NCBI GenBank assembly: GCA_021234155.1
Contig: JAJEKV010000005.1
Span: 2,381,335-2,445,334, forward strand
Direction: 5' to 3'
Length of the DNA stretch: 64,000 nucleotides
Source: Isoetes taiwanensis
Taxonomy: Eukaryota > Streptophyta > Lycopodiopsida > Isoetales > Isoetaceae
The translations under genes and the position numbers were made by a program. The notes beneath the pieces were generated by a model. That model ran no database searches, had not been told where the DNA came from, and saw nothing but the letters and a program-made list of their open reading frames with translations. Below are positions 1-11,566 of this stretch, piece after piece (within the stretch, counting starts at the first letter, position 1; each line of letters begins with the position of its first letter).

Positions 1-3000
1 GGTAATCCATTCAATCAGTAAATAAATTATAATAAAATATGTGGTGTCTGCGGACCCGGTTCAATAACAAGAGTGTTGCCCCGAGGGTGGTTATGCCTCC
101 CAGCGAGTACATTGTAGGTTGATGAGAACGCTACAGGCACTGTGTTTCTCACCCGGCGAAATAAGTGCTGGTCCTCTTGCCCCGTTCATGAGCTGAGGAG
201 GCACCCAGCGAGCACCATGCGAGGTTGATTATGCCAGATGGGCTTGCATGGTGAGGAGAGTTTGCGGTTGGCGGCGTGACTCCAGCATTGGTTGTCACCG
301 TGACAGCATGTAGCCCTCATAAGTTAGTCCCCTTCGTGGAGTTTTTGGAGCCGATTGATTTGCCATAAAGAACCCACTTGAATGGAAAGCACCCGCTCCG
401 GTCCCCGCTGCCGTTTGAAAAGATTTTGAGGAATGAAGTGAGTACGGCGCCATGGCATCCACGAAGGAATACATAGCGCATGCATGGAAATTGTGCATTC
501 TTAAGTGGTCGCACCATGAAGGAGACAACGACTTCAACTTCACAGCGGAGGAGACCGAGACCTCCTCTCGAAACAAGGTGATTGAGCTTCAAGCCACTCA
601 TCGTGTCCGTTTGAAGTCCATGGACATCAACGTGTCGAGGCGGCGAATTGTGGATGACTATGCACCGCTACGATGGAGCAACCCGCCAAGGGACCTTGGG
701 GGATAAGAGCCAAAATCGAAGCTTGATCCCACCTTGAGGGGATTTGCTTGTTGCGTTTAGGGGCGGTGAAGATAATGGAAATGATTACGCGGATACGTTA
801 ACTATAGAACACTGCTGGCCATGATCCTTTCACCAATGGAAGGTGGTCATGCCGAATTGCATCTGAACTCCTTGCGGTATGCCCAGAGGCTTAGAAGTAT
901 TGGAATGACGTGCTGCGTGGGGACATCGCGAAACCGCGGGGACCACAAACTCGTCTGACGGTGAGCCAGTTGAGAGAGGAATGCATACACAGCTTCCACG
1001 ATGGCTGGCGAGGAGGATGTGTGGCAGGTGGCCTCTGCGTGAGAATACTTTCGGTAAAGCTCCGATAAATCTTTACTATGGAGCGATGATGTTGTTGTAG
1101 ATTTATGAAATTAGCAGTTTTGGAATAGTAATGAATTTGAGTTCTCAGCGCCCAGCTTTGTCATTACGGATATGCCGCAGTAAATATTTTATCATTTTAC
1201 ATGCATCGTGGGGCGGGAGTTTAGATGCAGTTTGGGAAAGCCTCGAAGGCGGGATTGGCGATTGGAAAGCCACCTCCGGGAAGGTGATTTTCACCAGCCT
1301 TGGAGATCACTTGCTCTTTAGCAAGTTGGACCCGACCATGGATCCCTAGTCATCAAGATAGCGAGGATGTTGGAAAGCTGTGGATGGGCCCGTGATGTAG
1401 TTGGGCCATGGATTCCAACCTCATACAAATCTGTGGAAGTTTCCCCTATCACGAATACGGTTGTACCGATTCTTGGGGGTGTGGGGTACCCGATGTTTAC
1501 ATGCTATCGCGGCGTGGAGAGGCCCGTGAGGGCACCAACGACATGCCGCGAAAGATGGCCTTCGCGCCTTAGTCTTGAGCGAATGGGCTGTCGGACGAGG
1601 TCAATCACCGATGACGCTGGGCTGAGCTGTGAAACCGGGCTATCACTTAGGGGTTGTGTGGAAGGCGAACATTGTTGGGAAGATGGCGGCGGGTATCGCG
1701 ACCCGTGCATTGATTGTATCAACACATTGGTAACAATAGCCACCGGTTTGCAAAAGGTTGCGGGCAATGTTCTTGCATGTTGGTTCCATCGCGGCGTCGC
1801 GTGGCAAAATATCTGTTCAGCGCTGGCGAGATGCTAAAGGCGTGGCCTTGCGGTACAGCATGTGAAGTTGATAATGAGCAAATGCCAGCGCCTACAATGC
1901 CCGGTGGCACAATTTGGCTTCTCTGCCGGACAAAACCACATCATCAAAGTGCCAGATCCTGGCTGGTTGAATGGGGCGGCGTGGGATGGTAAATGCGGCG
2001 AGAGACACAAGCGGTACGTTCAACCATGCCAACGTCGACGCAACAAACTTCATTGATCCTGCCCCGGAAAGTTGAAGACTCAAACCTTGCGGTGCAAAGT
2101 CAATATAAGGATGTACACACTAGTGTCTCATCTCATTGGTTTTCAGGGCGGGGCGATGCCGGTAGGAGGCTAATCTAACCGGTGCGAGAAGAAAGATGGA
2201 GTCTTGGTAAAGGCCACAAAGGGTGTAACTCTCTCTCGTGTGTTGGTAGTAACCTCTTTTCCATGCGGCGAGTTTGGGCCTTTATAACGCGTGCTCATAT
2301 CAAAGAGACATCTTTGGTGCTCACTCCATTATCCAATCATTGCACGATAACTAGCGCCATCGGTTGGAAGATCTTTAGCGAGCCGTCGAGGTTATCTATG
2401 GCTAGCCGGTCAGCGGAGGGGCCGGTGTACACTGGCATATGAGGATGTGATAATGCGTACTACGTATACCCTCATCTTTGTGTGCAAACATCTCATAGCG
2501 GAGACTATTTCCTTACACAGCCACCGCGTTGTACAATGAGCTATTTCCCAGCGACAATTCATTCGCCCATGCCTCACGCGGCCAGCCCGCACCAATGAAC
2601 GGCGTCGATGTCCTCATCGCATTTTACTTTACCAACAATGGGATGCGTTGCTCATGGCGAGCGTCGACTCATGCAAGCCACTATGCAAAATGCTGATGCT
2701 CTTGACCCGAGATGTGCGTGAAATTATATCAAGGTTATGACGGTCTGATTCTATAGAGAGCATGTTAGAGTCCCCGGTTCCACGTCTTTCATGGCCGATT
2801 CTGATAGGCGGCAAGAACATGCCAGCGGTGGAGTCCCTGAGATGGCGTGCAAGGCCGACGCGGCGAGGACCAACCACCCGCGACCCTCACAGCGCGCGAA
2901 TGAGAGGCCACCTGACAAAGCGGTATGCCATCACTCGCATAGCATTATCACGCAAATAATGTGCGCTATAATGTTACATACATGATTACATGATTGCGGA

Positions 3001-5515
3001 GAAAAGCTTCTAGCTAGATAGATCCCAAACAGCACTAACGGTGACCAGCGGAGTCTGTTGGTACAGTACCCTACAATAAGCGGCGGAGCTACTAAGACCC
3101 TCACTCCTAACGATGCGCACATGCATGCGTGGTGTACCCGACCACGGCTTATCGGTTATAGCGATGTCCGGTCGGGTTTGCCACCGTCTAGCACAAGGTG
3201 GCGCGCGTAGTGAAACCAATGTGCATGCCGGTATTGTTGTCGACTGCGGCGGGCACAATCTGAGGCCACATTTGAGGCCGCACCCCATCGGATGTAACGG
3301 CCCGGGTACGCTGATGGCTTCCGAAGACCCAAAGCGGTATTTGTACAAAGAAGTGCGGTGAGATCGCGAGTGGTGGAATGGATTAAGGAAAACGGGGGAC
3401 TAGAGACACTCGCAGTACGGTAGATGGAATCGTGCTCTGAAGAAACCCGACCGTGAAGGCATGTTATTGAAGTACCACCGACCCGTGATAAAGTCATCTT
3501 TCCGAGGCTAAGTGCGCCGTCACATTGAGGATCGTATGAAACAACAAGCATCGAAGCCAGCACTGCATAAAGATGTATGACTTTGGTTCCCTTAAGTCGG
3601 AAGTTGCCGAGAGTGAAAAGTAAAGCAAGAATAATTACTTACCCTTGTGACGATGGCGAGCACGGGCGTAATTACCGCAGTCGGGATGCTTTCCCGGTGA
3701 GGGAAGAAGGTGGGAGGCGCCTCCTCGGGAGGGGCGTTTCGACACCGTGAACATAGTAAATTGATAGTAGCGAGGGTCTATCATCAACGACTCACGGCCT
3801 TCGACCTCTCCAAGCATCTGCCCATAACCGCTACATATAAGCTTCACGTAAATGCTCCGGATTTTTTGTCGATCCATACAAACTAAACATAAACCCGACG
3901 GTGCATTACCTCATCAACACTTTCGAATGTACCCCTCCTCCCCTTTGTCCATCGGTATACGCCTCGAGGAGGTGAGGATATTAGTATCTTGTACATCGGC
4001 GGCCGGCGCCCTCTTACCAGCAAGTCGCCCGCACCATCGGCATACACTTTCATAACCATGGCGAAGGTGTTCGGTGATCTGTAAGTAAAGTGCATGAACA
4101 CCCTAACCTCTTCGAAGGGTGAAAGATGTAACCTAAGCGGGATCGTAAGTGCTCACGAGGCTGTCTTGCGGCGATGCGTGGTGAGACCATCCTCCGAATG
4201 GGTACACACGCGAGCTCGGATGGTGTGCACAGTCGAACTCTCGGCGTGTTACATGAAAAACCGCGTACTTTCGGTCTCTTATCCGGCAATACCTGCTCCC
4301 TAAACATTGCGATGCGGTGGAAATGGAAGTCAATGTGTGTGCCATCGCAGATTGCTGCCTCGCCCGTCCTCATGATAATCATCGAGGACACAGCGACCCT
4401 CGGCGAGTCCAGCCACATCCTTGCGTAGCGGCCCTATATGGAGGTGGCCAATATACGAATCGGCCCGTGGGCGTGTCTCATATTTGGTACGGATCGGCAT
4501 TAGTCCCTACCTACATTTGGAACTCTTCACATTAAGCCACCGCAAACCACTCACCTCACGGGCAATGGAGGATCGGTTGGAGTGTGGATGCTCATATCCA
4601 AAGCGGTGGCAAGAATGACTCGCCCTGCGTAACTGGTGAGACTCCGCGTATCTGTGGGCTTCGACTAACTCCTCCCTCTGTGGAGCAAATGGCCCTTGCG
4701 TCCTCTGATGCAATGGCCCGGTCATTGAGCATAACGTAATGCGGTCCGGTCTTCTGCCGAGCATACGTACTTAACTCTTACTCTAATGCGACCTTCATGA
4801 TAGGGCTGCATCCTCTGGCGCTCCACTTTGTCTTTGTGTCTTTGGCCTCCCATAAAACATGGCGTCGACCCCTCGGGGAAGGCATCTGGCGCGCCTGGTG
4901 GGACATCGCGTAAGCGCGCTTGCTCGTTATTCGCCTTGTCTCCTAACCTCTCTATGTCTCGCCCGGCCTCCATCATCGTCACGACTTTTCGCGGGGATCT
5001 TCTCGGCGTTTCGTCTCTCCGGCTCGGACACCACTCTCTCGCAATTCGCGGGGTTGCATATGGCGATAATGCAATGCGTAATGGGCCACCATTGATCTGC
5101 ATGGTGGCTGCGATGGGCAACTCAAGCTCCATCGTGAGGTCAATCGATCGAGGATGTGACTTCTATCCAGTGTGTACACCAGTCTTGTATGCAAATCCAC
5201 GGCGGGCAGCGGTGTGGAGCGGAGCCGCTCTCCATGAGGCGTGACCACAGCACCGAGGCACCATCACTATGAGTATTCCACTGTCGGCTCATCTGGTTAA
5301 CAAGCACACAAACATACCTAGCGGGATAAAGGCAGTACCCGGTTAAGGTTACCATTCAACAATGCTACCGATGCCGTCGGGGACATCGGTAGCAGCCCTG
5401 CGAGGCCAAATATCAGGGGCGCTCATCCATGCCCGTGGGGAAGCGCCTGCAGGCTGAGACATGGTCTGGCGGATAAATGGAGTGCTTTCGAAATGGATAT
5501 CTGAATTCAGTGATT
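1..5515. other. CpG-rich block without recognisable gene
   Basis: This stretch is visibly richer in G, C and CpG than the rest and almost free of homopolymer runs. It ends abruptly near 5515, where A-rich sequence begins. Open frames up to about 138 codons exist on both strands at 4722-5244, but they overlap each other antisense, as expected by chance in GC-rich DNA, and none shows a motif I know. A short diverged direct repeat is seen at 95-124 and 201-229 (shared core CAGCGAG, then AGGTTGAT). It may be an old repeat body; I cannot name it. Confidence 0.4.
5364..5393. repeat. Short inverted repeat (10-bp stem)
   Basis: GCTACCGATG at 5364-5373 is repeated as its exact reverse complement at 5384-5393 with a 10-base loop. 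There is no T-run behind it and no gene around it, so no role can be assigned. Confidence 0.5.
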
Positions 5516-5940
5516 ATGAGTCGGTGAAGCTTTAAGAAAAAGGGCTATGAAATAAAAACAACAAATAAAATAAGTTCGAGCGATTAAAACCAAATAAAAA
5601 TAAGCTTCAACAAATATAAATGGCCCACTTAAAGAACAAATTTTATTATGATGGGCAACTCTCATATTTGTAGCAATAGGGATGGCAATAGGGAACCTAG
5701 ATGCAATTGTCTGAGCACACTTATAATTTTGTCAATGGAGCTCAAAACAAGACTCAAAATAAGCTCAATGCATCTCAAAATAAGTTCCCAAAGAAAGAAA
5801 AAGGAATGAAATACTTGTTTTAGGGCTAAGGAGCCCGTTCTCCAATGATCCCACTCTTTGGAGTTTATGCGGAGCTTCTTCTTGCTTGAGGAGCTTGTTC
5901 TAAATTTGCACAAGGGCGTCAGGCAGCGCCAAAGAAATTT
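5516..5940. other. AT-rich intergenic DNA
   Basis: A-rich sequence in which AAATAA/AAATAAG words recur (CAAAATAAG, CAAATAAAATAAG). Open frames are short and low in complexity. I see no gene. Confidence 0.4.
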
Positions 5941-6453
5941 CTAGAAAAATTTGCCTACCATTGTTATGAACTGGCCAGGGGATCTAGGGCTGGAGGAGCG
6001 GTCCATGAGCCCAGGCCTCCGCAGACTCCACTGCGGGCAGAGGTGGGGCGGCGGCCACGCCATCATGCCCTTGCCATGCCGTCTGTGTAGACTGCCAGGG
6101 GTTAAGCCCAAAGCCGGAACTCCCCGGTAAGCATCGCCCACCGCTTTGGCGTCGTACCCTGCGTACAGTAAATTACTACCCGACCGAGGGTTGTGACGAA
6201 TCCGTGCATTTGGTCGGTACTGCCGGTAGGCGCCAAACTTGCGTAGGTACTGCCAAGCACACGCAGCTAACCGGGTTGGGTTCGCCCGAGGCGAGCCGAT
6301 GAAGAATACGCCCGATCCCCATGCCCGGCAGCTCACGCCCGCGGCGGCCCGGTGAACTTCTGCCATTAAGCCCGAATTTCGGGTTAAGCGGCGAACCGCG
6401 GTTGTGAACTTGGTTTGGGGAGCCAATAAAGTCGAAGCGATACTTTCGCACAT
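5941..6453 (-). other. GC-rich island with an unrecognised 170-codon open frame
   Basis: A GC-rich island of about 540 bases inside AT-rich DNA. The minus strand stays open for 170 codons from an ATG at 6453, and a second minus frame is open for 100 codons at 6176-6478. The translation is rich in Arg, Pro, Ser and Gly without domain, membrane segment or known motif. Two overlapping open frames on one strand point to composition rather than selection. It could be part of an old retroelement or a CpG-rich gene fragment; I would not treat it as a gene. Confidence 0.15.
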
Positions 6454-6479
6454 CCGTGGTCCAAAAACTTTGAAACACC

Positions 6480-8600
6480 CAAATGATAATCTGGCGGGGA
6501 GGTCAAGCTATTGGTCTCCTATATCCAGCAGGGCAATGAATAAAGGAATTGGATTTATTTGAATGTTGTTGCCATGAAAGTTAGCTCTTTCATGGTTTCA
6601 ATCAGGCAAAAATTATCCCATCACATACCCATTGGAGCATAGCTTGGAGGTCTAGCAATGTCAAAATGACATCTATATGTCTAGGTTAAGATTAAGATTG
6701 TGAGTTAAATGCTCTTGCCTCTTGGTATGATACTACTATATGCAATGTGGTTGATCTGATTGCCTATGTAAAGGATCCAATTGCCTATGTAAAATACCAT
6801 GTCTCCTAAATGCATGGTTTGGGTATACATGTCTTTCCACTATATCTACTTGCATATACTTGTGACTTCATTACAGTGGTCTTCTATGTCTACTTGCATA
6901 TATTTGTAACTTCGTTATAGTGCTCTTCTTTGTGCCGAGTGTATTTGTTGCTTTGAAAATCTTAGCAAAGCTAACATGAAAGATTTCGCCAATTATGTTT
7001 CATTGCTCATAGGGTATGAATTACCATGCATGTTCAGCATAGAGGCAAATTGGCCCGGCCAGTTCCGCAGCGTCCCTAGATCCGATAGGCTAATGTTGTA
7101 ATGTGACAACTTCTCTAAAGACATGCACACCAAAAAATGCGAGGCTAGAAAGTTATGGTGCCCTAAAGTAAGGGGTCTAGCGTCCATCGTCGCTTGAGAG
7201 CCCCTAACCACATCGTGGTACTTTCGTAGCCGGGGTTCGCGGGGGTTGTGCCCAGCGGGCAGCTATAAATGCCACCTATCGCTTGAGTGGACCCTTGCCG
7301 CGACCCGTCTCTCCGCGATCGGACCCACATCCCAGTAATATCGGCTGACCTAGATGCTATATATGAGTCCTAGCGCCAGCTTCTGCGTCACATATGCCAC
7401 CGGCTATCCCGAGTGCACCTTAGCCCGATCGCAGTTAGCACAGCCCTCCTGCAAGGATGAACAGCTTTTTCCACCGCCTGCAATCCAAATCCGCATCAAA
7501 TTGGCCCGAACATTCTCTTGCCCATCGGAGGAAAGGTAATTTGGCTTTAAAACACGGATTTTGGAAATCAGGGACGCCCGAATCTGAGGGCAGGGCATCA
7601 TTCGATTATTAAGTTTTAGTGGGTGCTTTCGAACAGCCTCTCCATTCGCTCAAGCTTCCGGGTACCCCAAGCATCACAGGTAAGCGCACATGGTTTTGTT
7701 ATTATTATTTGGTATTGAGTCATCCACCGTTTCATCGTTTTCATGCAGCTCGGAAGAATCGACCATGGATCACTTTCGAGAAGAACAAGCTATCATGGGT
7801 TGGGTTCTGGATGGAATGTTGTTAAGGGGTGGAGGCTCTGATCCTTGAAGAGCTTTCGGCCCACTTCTTACGGCATCGCCATTGCCTCTGAGGCGCTGCG
7901 TCCGCTGGCGACTCTAACGGCTTCGGTCAGAATTGCTTGGTAACCCGGTCGAGATTACAGCGGCGTGGGATCGTCTAAACATGGAACTTTGCACGAGATT
8001 GTGTCAGTTGAAGCGGTGAGTCGAAGCGGATCTCGCCATTGCGGATAGTGGTCTGAAGTCATGTGCTCTTCGAGAGCGGTTTGTTATTGGTGCAACCTCT
8101 TTGTCTGAAGGCCCGCTGGCTTGATCCCCATATCTCCTTCCTTTTGATTTACATTTGTACATTTGGCCAGCGTGCCTGGCCGTCTCCCGTACTTGGGCTT
8201 ATTTTGTGAAGCCTCGGGGCTAATTTTTGTATGAGTCAAAATTTTGAATAATGCATTGATCATACGATTCTTGGCCCAATTGGTTGTATTGATTGCCAAA
8301 TATTTGTGTGAATGACAATATTACGTAGGAGTTCATACCCCATATTGAACAAGGATTAGGAAATCCAGTTGCAAACAATAAAATTATGTACAATGAGTTC
8401 AGCATTTAGAGTCTTAGCCGACACCTTAATTGTCTTGGGTTTCATCGAGTCTTAGGTTATCGTGCATAGTGTCTTTTAGGAAAAGCCAAATGAAATGTAA
8501 ACCGTCAAAATGCTAGGTGAGCGAGCATACGACTACCGGCCAGTGTAGCTATGAATGAGATCCTCCTTAGGTCTCGAGCTTCCCTTCTTGTCATTGCTCT
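6480..8600. other. Anonymous intergenic DNA with small tandem repeats
   Basis: Mostly AT-rich with GC patches at about 7200-7330 and 7840-8060. ATTGCCTATGTAAA occurs twice near 6760-6800. A TATA-like CTATAAAT lies near 7263 in a GC patch, but no credible ORF follows. I recognise no gene. Confidence 0.3.
6841..6928. repeat. Tandem duplication, 44-bp period, two units
   Basis: TCTACTTGCATA occurs at 6845 and again at 6889. It is followed in both units by TA-TTGT-ACTTC-TTA-AGTG and then CTCTTC or GTCTTC. The two units differ by several point changes, so this is an older local duplication. Confidence 0.6.
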
Positions 8601-8604
8601 AATT

Positions 8605-9141
8605 TCATACATCATTACTCTCAATGCCTGCTGAGAAACCATCCTCGTGTGTACGCTCCCCCTCCCCTCGGATCTGATGCAAGCCCTGGAGTCCTTGCCC
8701 TCGTGGCTGTGATGGCAGCACACCGCGTTTGAGATGGTTCTTGCGGACCAGCCATAGACCCTCCAACGCCGAGGACATGCGACTTACCGCGAGCACGAAG
8801 CCATCGCGCACCAGCACCTTCATCACCAATTTCATGTGTATGTTCCACGTACCTGATTGTTCCACATGCTCTGAAAGCTTGAATGTGTAGTGCTGGTCAT
8901 TTTGCATCAGTTTAGAAGAGTTGTCGGTCAAGGCCTCCCAGGCTACGGGTGCATACGCCGCCAAACCCTTACGTGATTGCATGCGGATGGTACTCTTCTC
9001 CAGCACCGCTCTGACATACGTAATGTCTTCAACATGCACCCTCCCAAACTGGTACACTCTTGGCCTGGCAACCTTTCTGGTCAAAGGGCAAATACCCGAT
9101 GGCCTAAAGCACGCCTTGATGTTGGCGGTGGTAGGCCACAT
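8605..9141 (-). CDS. Orphan 178-codon open reading frame, function unknown
   Basis: Read on the minus strand from an ATG at 9141, the frame is open for 178 codons with ordinary amino-acid composition, including a hydrophobic, protein-like middle (LVMKVLVRDGFVLAVS, around residues 103-118). It is the longest open frame in the window that is not explained by simple repeats or a known transposon protein. I recognise no domain, signal peptide or membrane segment. No clean gene structure surrounds it. Just upstream, minus frames at 9234-9509 are open for 64-91 codons and include a TASPNRTKKCRGGS stretch, so it could be one part of a larger broken gene or of a retroelement polyprotein. Confidence 0.2.
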   Translation of the reverse strand: MWPTTANIKACFRPSGICPLTRKVARPRVYQFGRVHVEDITYVRAVLEKSTIRMQSRKGLAAYAPVAWEALTDNSSKLMQNDQHYTFKLSEHVEQSGTWNIHMKLVMKVLVRDGFVLAVSRMSSALEGLWLVRKNHLKRGVLPSQPRGQGLQGLHQIRGEGERTHEDGFSAGIESNDV

Positions 9142-9696
9142 GCAATTGTTGTGAAATCAATTACGCTATCTCCCTTCTCTTTGGCTGCCCACTCCCTCGT
9201 CAGGGCGATGATACCACACCTGCATTACGGCCATCATCCGAGATTGTTTGCCTTACGGTCCCGCTTTGGCTTGACCACGGCGCGCCACGTTAGCCCTGAA
9301 CCACCTGCATGTTGTGGGTTTGGAGGAAACCGTGACACTCTGGAGACGGTGAGGGTGACCGTTTCTTTGCTGAGGTGATGCACATACATGCAGTGGCATT
9401 CTCTCGGCTTCGTCGAGTTGGGCAACATGACTGAGCCGCCCCGGCATTTCTTGGTGCGGTTTGGGGATGCTGTCGGGCTACACATCTTAGCCATGGCAAT
9501 CACTTGCAAGGAACCTCCTTCTCGATCCGGAAGACCCTTGCAATGACTACGCGGCGAAAGGATGAATTATGTCGAGTCGCGAGGCTCGTCACCAGTGGGC
9601 TGTGTATAGGCGGCCAGGCTATCATTAAAGGGATCGGCCATGATCCATCATCCCGTAGGCGTTAATACGTGTGATTGATTTGGCTAGAGATCGCTT
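9142..9696. other. GC-rich spacer with overlapping short open frames
   Basis: Several short frames on both strands overlap (9234-9509 minus, 8977-9378 plus). None can be preferred. The stretch may belong with the 178-codon ORF to its left. Confidence 0.25.
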
Positions 9697-9889
9697 GGGC
9701 TTATGCCCTTTTGTTTTCTAGTATTGTGATTTCTCGGGGCATAGTCCCCGAGTTAAATGTCGCGGGCTACCAGTCCCCGCGTTTGATTTTGGCTTCGGCC
9801 TTTTGGTTTGGTCACGCGGCTTGGTCCCGAGTTTTGGTCACGGGCTTTGCCCTATCTTTTGTATTAAGTCCCATAACCCGATTGGGTTA
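9697..9889. repeat. Run of short G/C stem-loops
   Basis: Within 193 bases there are at least five short perfect or near-perfect inverted repeats: GGGC-TTAT-GCCC at 9697-9708, CTCGGGG-6-CCCCGAG at 9733-9752, CGCGGG-8-CCCCGCG at 9761-9781, GGGC-TTT-GCCC at about 9842-9852, and TAACCC-GATT-GGGTTA at 9874-9889. The spacers are T/G-rich and include TTTTGGT several times. Such runs are known from the long terminal repeats of some plant retrotransposons. That reading is an inference; no LTR partner is visible in the window. Confidence 0.55.
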
Positions 9890-11452
9890 AGCGGACGTTA
9901 AAAATTCTTCCTTCCTTCCTTTGTTAACCATAGGAAAACCTAAAGTCTCTTGAATGATGATGCCTTGAAAGGGACAAAAGCATGTATACATCTAGAGGTT
10001 GAAGTCTATGAGGCGTGTGTGGAGGCAATAAAAGGCAAAGTGATACCCTTCTCTTCTTCAATATGACTTCTAGATCACATGGCTACCATGACCATCCAAA
10101 ATGATAAAGAGTGTAGAGGGCTGATGGGGATACACCACAGGACTCTTCTTTGCCAAATGGGACAGCAATAGTTTAAACAATTATGATGTCATCGAGCAGA
10201 GAATGCGGATAGCTTTGAATAGCACCCTCTTCACATCTTACTGATATTGTCACCTCATTTGACTACCTTAAAAAATGTACATGTTGGGGATCCTATACCC
10301 TAAACGTGCTTACATACTAGAATTGCATGTTCTTCTTGAACTCCACTCACCTGTTCCCCTTCCTAGCTGATTTTCAGCCCTTCACTTTCCCTGCTGAATT
10401 CCGGTCCATCGATACGTTCTATCATTGACGGGAGGCAAACTTCGGCATAAATGCGCTTCAGACCCAACGCAAAATTAGTCGAGTTCTCTGGGTCATGGCT
10501 TGCGAACCCTAGCTACATCTGGGTTTTGCACTCCGAATTAATAACCGGGGTGTCTATGCTTAAAGCCACCATAACGCCTAGTACTCCACAAGACCCCACA
10601 ACAATATCTGCTGCCTTTTCGCCGGCAGCAGATAGGGTGGCCTCCATTCCTTGCTCCGCCGTACTAAGAGACCTTTAACTGGCTCCTCCTCTTGGAGAGT
10701 TGTCAATATTTGTGGATGATTTGTTTGCTTGCTTGTGGGTTTGTTGATCATATAGCCAATCTTGGATTGTGGATTACGGTATACCGGACCTCCTTGATGC
10801 CTCTCTAATTGAAATCGAAGTTCACTTACCTCTTGAGGATGTCAGCATTTGCTCCTCATCTGATGACCTCTCCTACTGGCCTCCTTGGCATTGCACCGTA
10901 GCGACGCGCCTTGTGGTGCCCTCTTCTTGTCACCATCTTGCTGAACCTCTTAGATGATGCGATCTCGGTACCTCTTTGACATCGGTATCTCTTAGTGCCC
11001 TCGTGTCGAAACCATGGCTGTCTTGTGCTCTTCGACCTCTTCTGACAACATATGAACTATGAAAGGAGGCAAGATTTTATGTCACATGGAAGCCATAGCC
11101 GAGTGGAGGAATTGAATTCAAATGCTATGGAGTGCTAGGTTTGGGGGCAATTCAAATCACCACCATTGAATTCTCTTTCAAATTGGCATGCTTGAGGTAT
11201 CTTCTCCCATACCGGATATGGTCATCAGTGCAGGATAACAGATGCGAAGGCCTTTTTAATTATGTTTTGCATGTACAAAATCAACATCATATAGTATATT
11301 GCACGAAATCTTATAGTGTTTTGCAAATCTTGTTACTCTGATATCGTAATTTCTATACATCCATACCCCTAGCGAGGAATTTTGTATACGGTGTAGATTA
11401 AGGAATAGGGGTGAATATGCCTATCCAGCGGCTCTCGTTGCCCCGCTCTTTA

Positions 11453-11532
11453 CTCCCGTGTGAATATGCACCCAAACAAAGGGGTTTTAGGAAATTTGAA
11501 TTTTTAATCGTGTAATGTAATGGTTTGTGTTA
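11453..11532. repeat. Dispersed repeat end, second copy at 43309-43390
   Basis: CTCCCGTGTGAATATGCACC, then CAAAC(C)AAAGGGG and TTTTAGG, is shared with 43309-43390. Both copies continue through AATGTAATGGTTTGTGTTA about 50 bases further on. The G-run and the TTTGTTTGGGTGCAT on the opposite strand look like the terminal part of a small transposon, but no matching inverted end is seen nearby. Confidence 0.55.
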
Positions 11533-11549
11533 TAGGTTTAATTTTTTTT

Positions 11550-11566
11550 TTGCCCCTTCGGGGCAA
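11550..11566. repeat. Perfect 7-bp hairpin after a T-run
   Basis: TTGCCCC-TTC-GGGGCAA follows nine T residues. It is small and has no gene context on either strand. Confidence 0.4.

Noticed and set aside
4722-5244. Paired antisense ORFs of 136 and 138 codons
   Set aside because: They mirror each other in GC-rich DNA and show no motif; codon mirroring explains the open frames.
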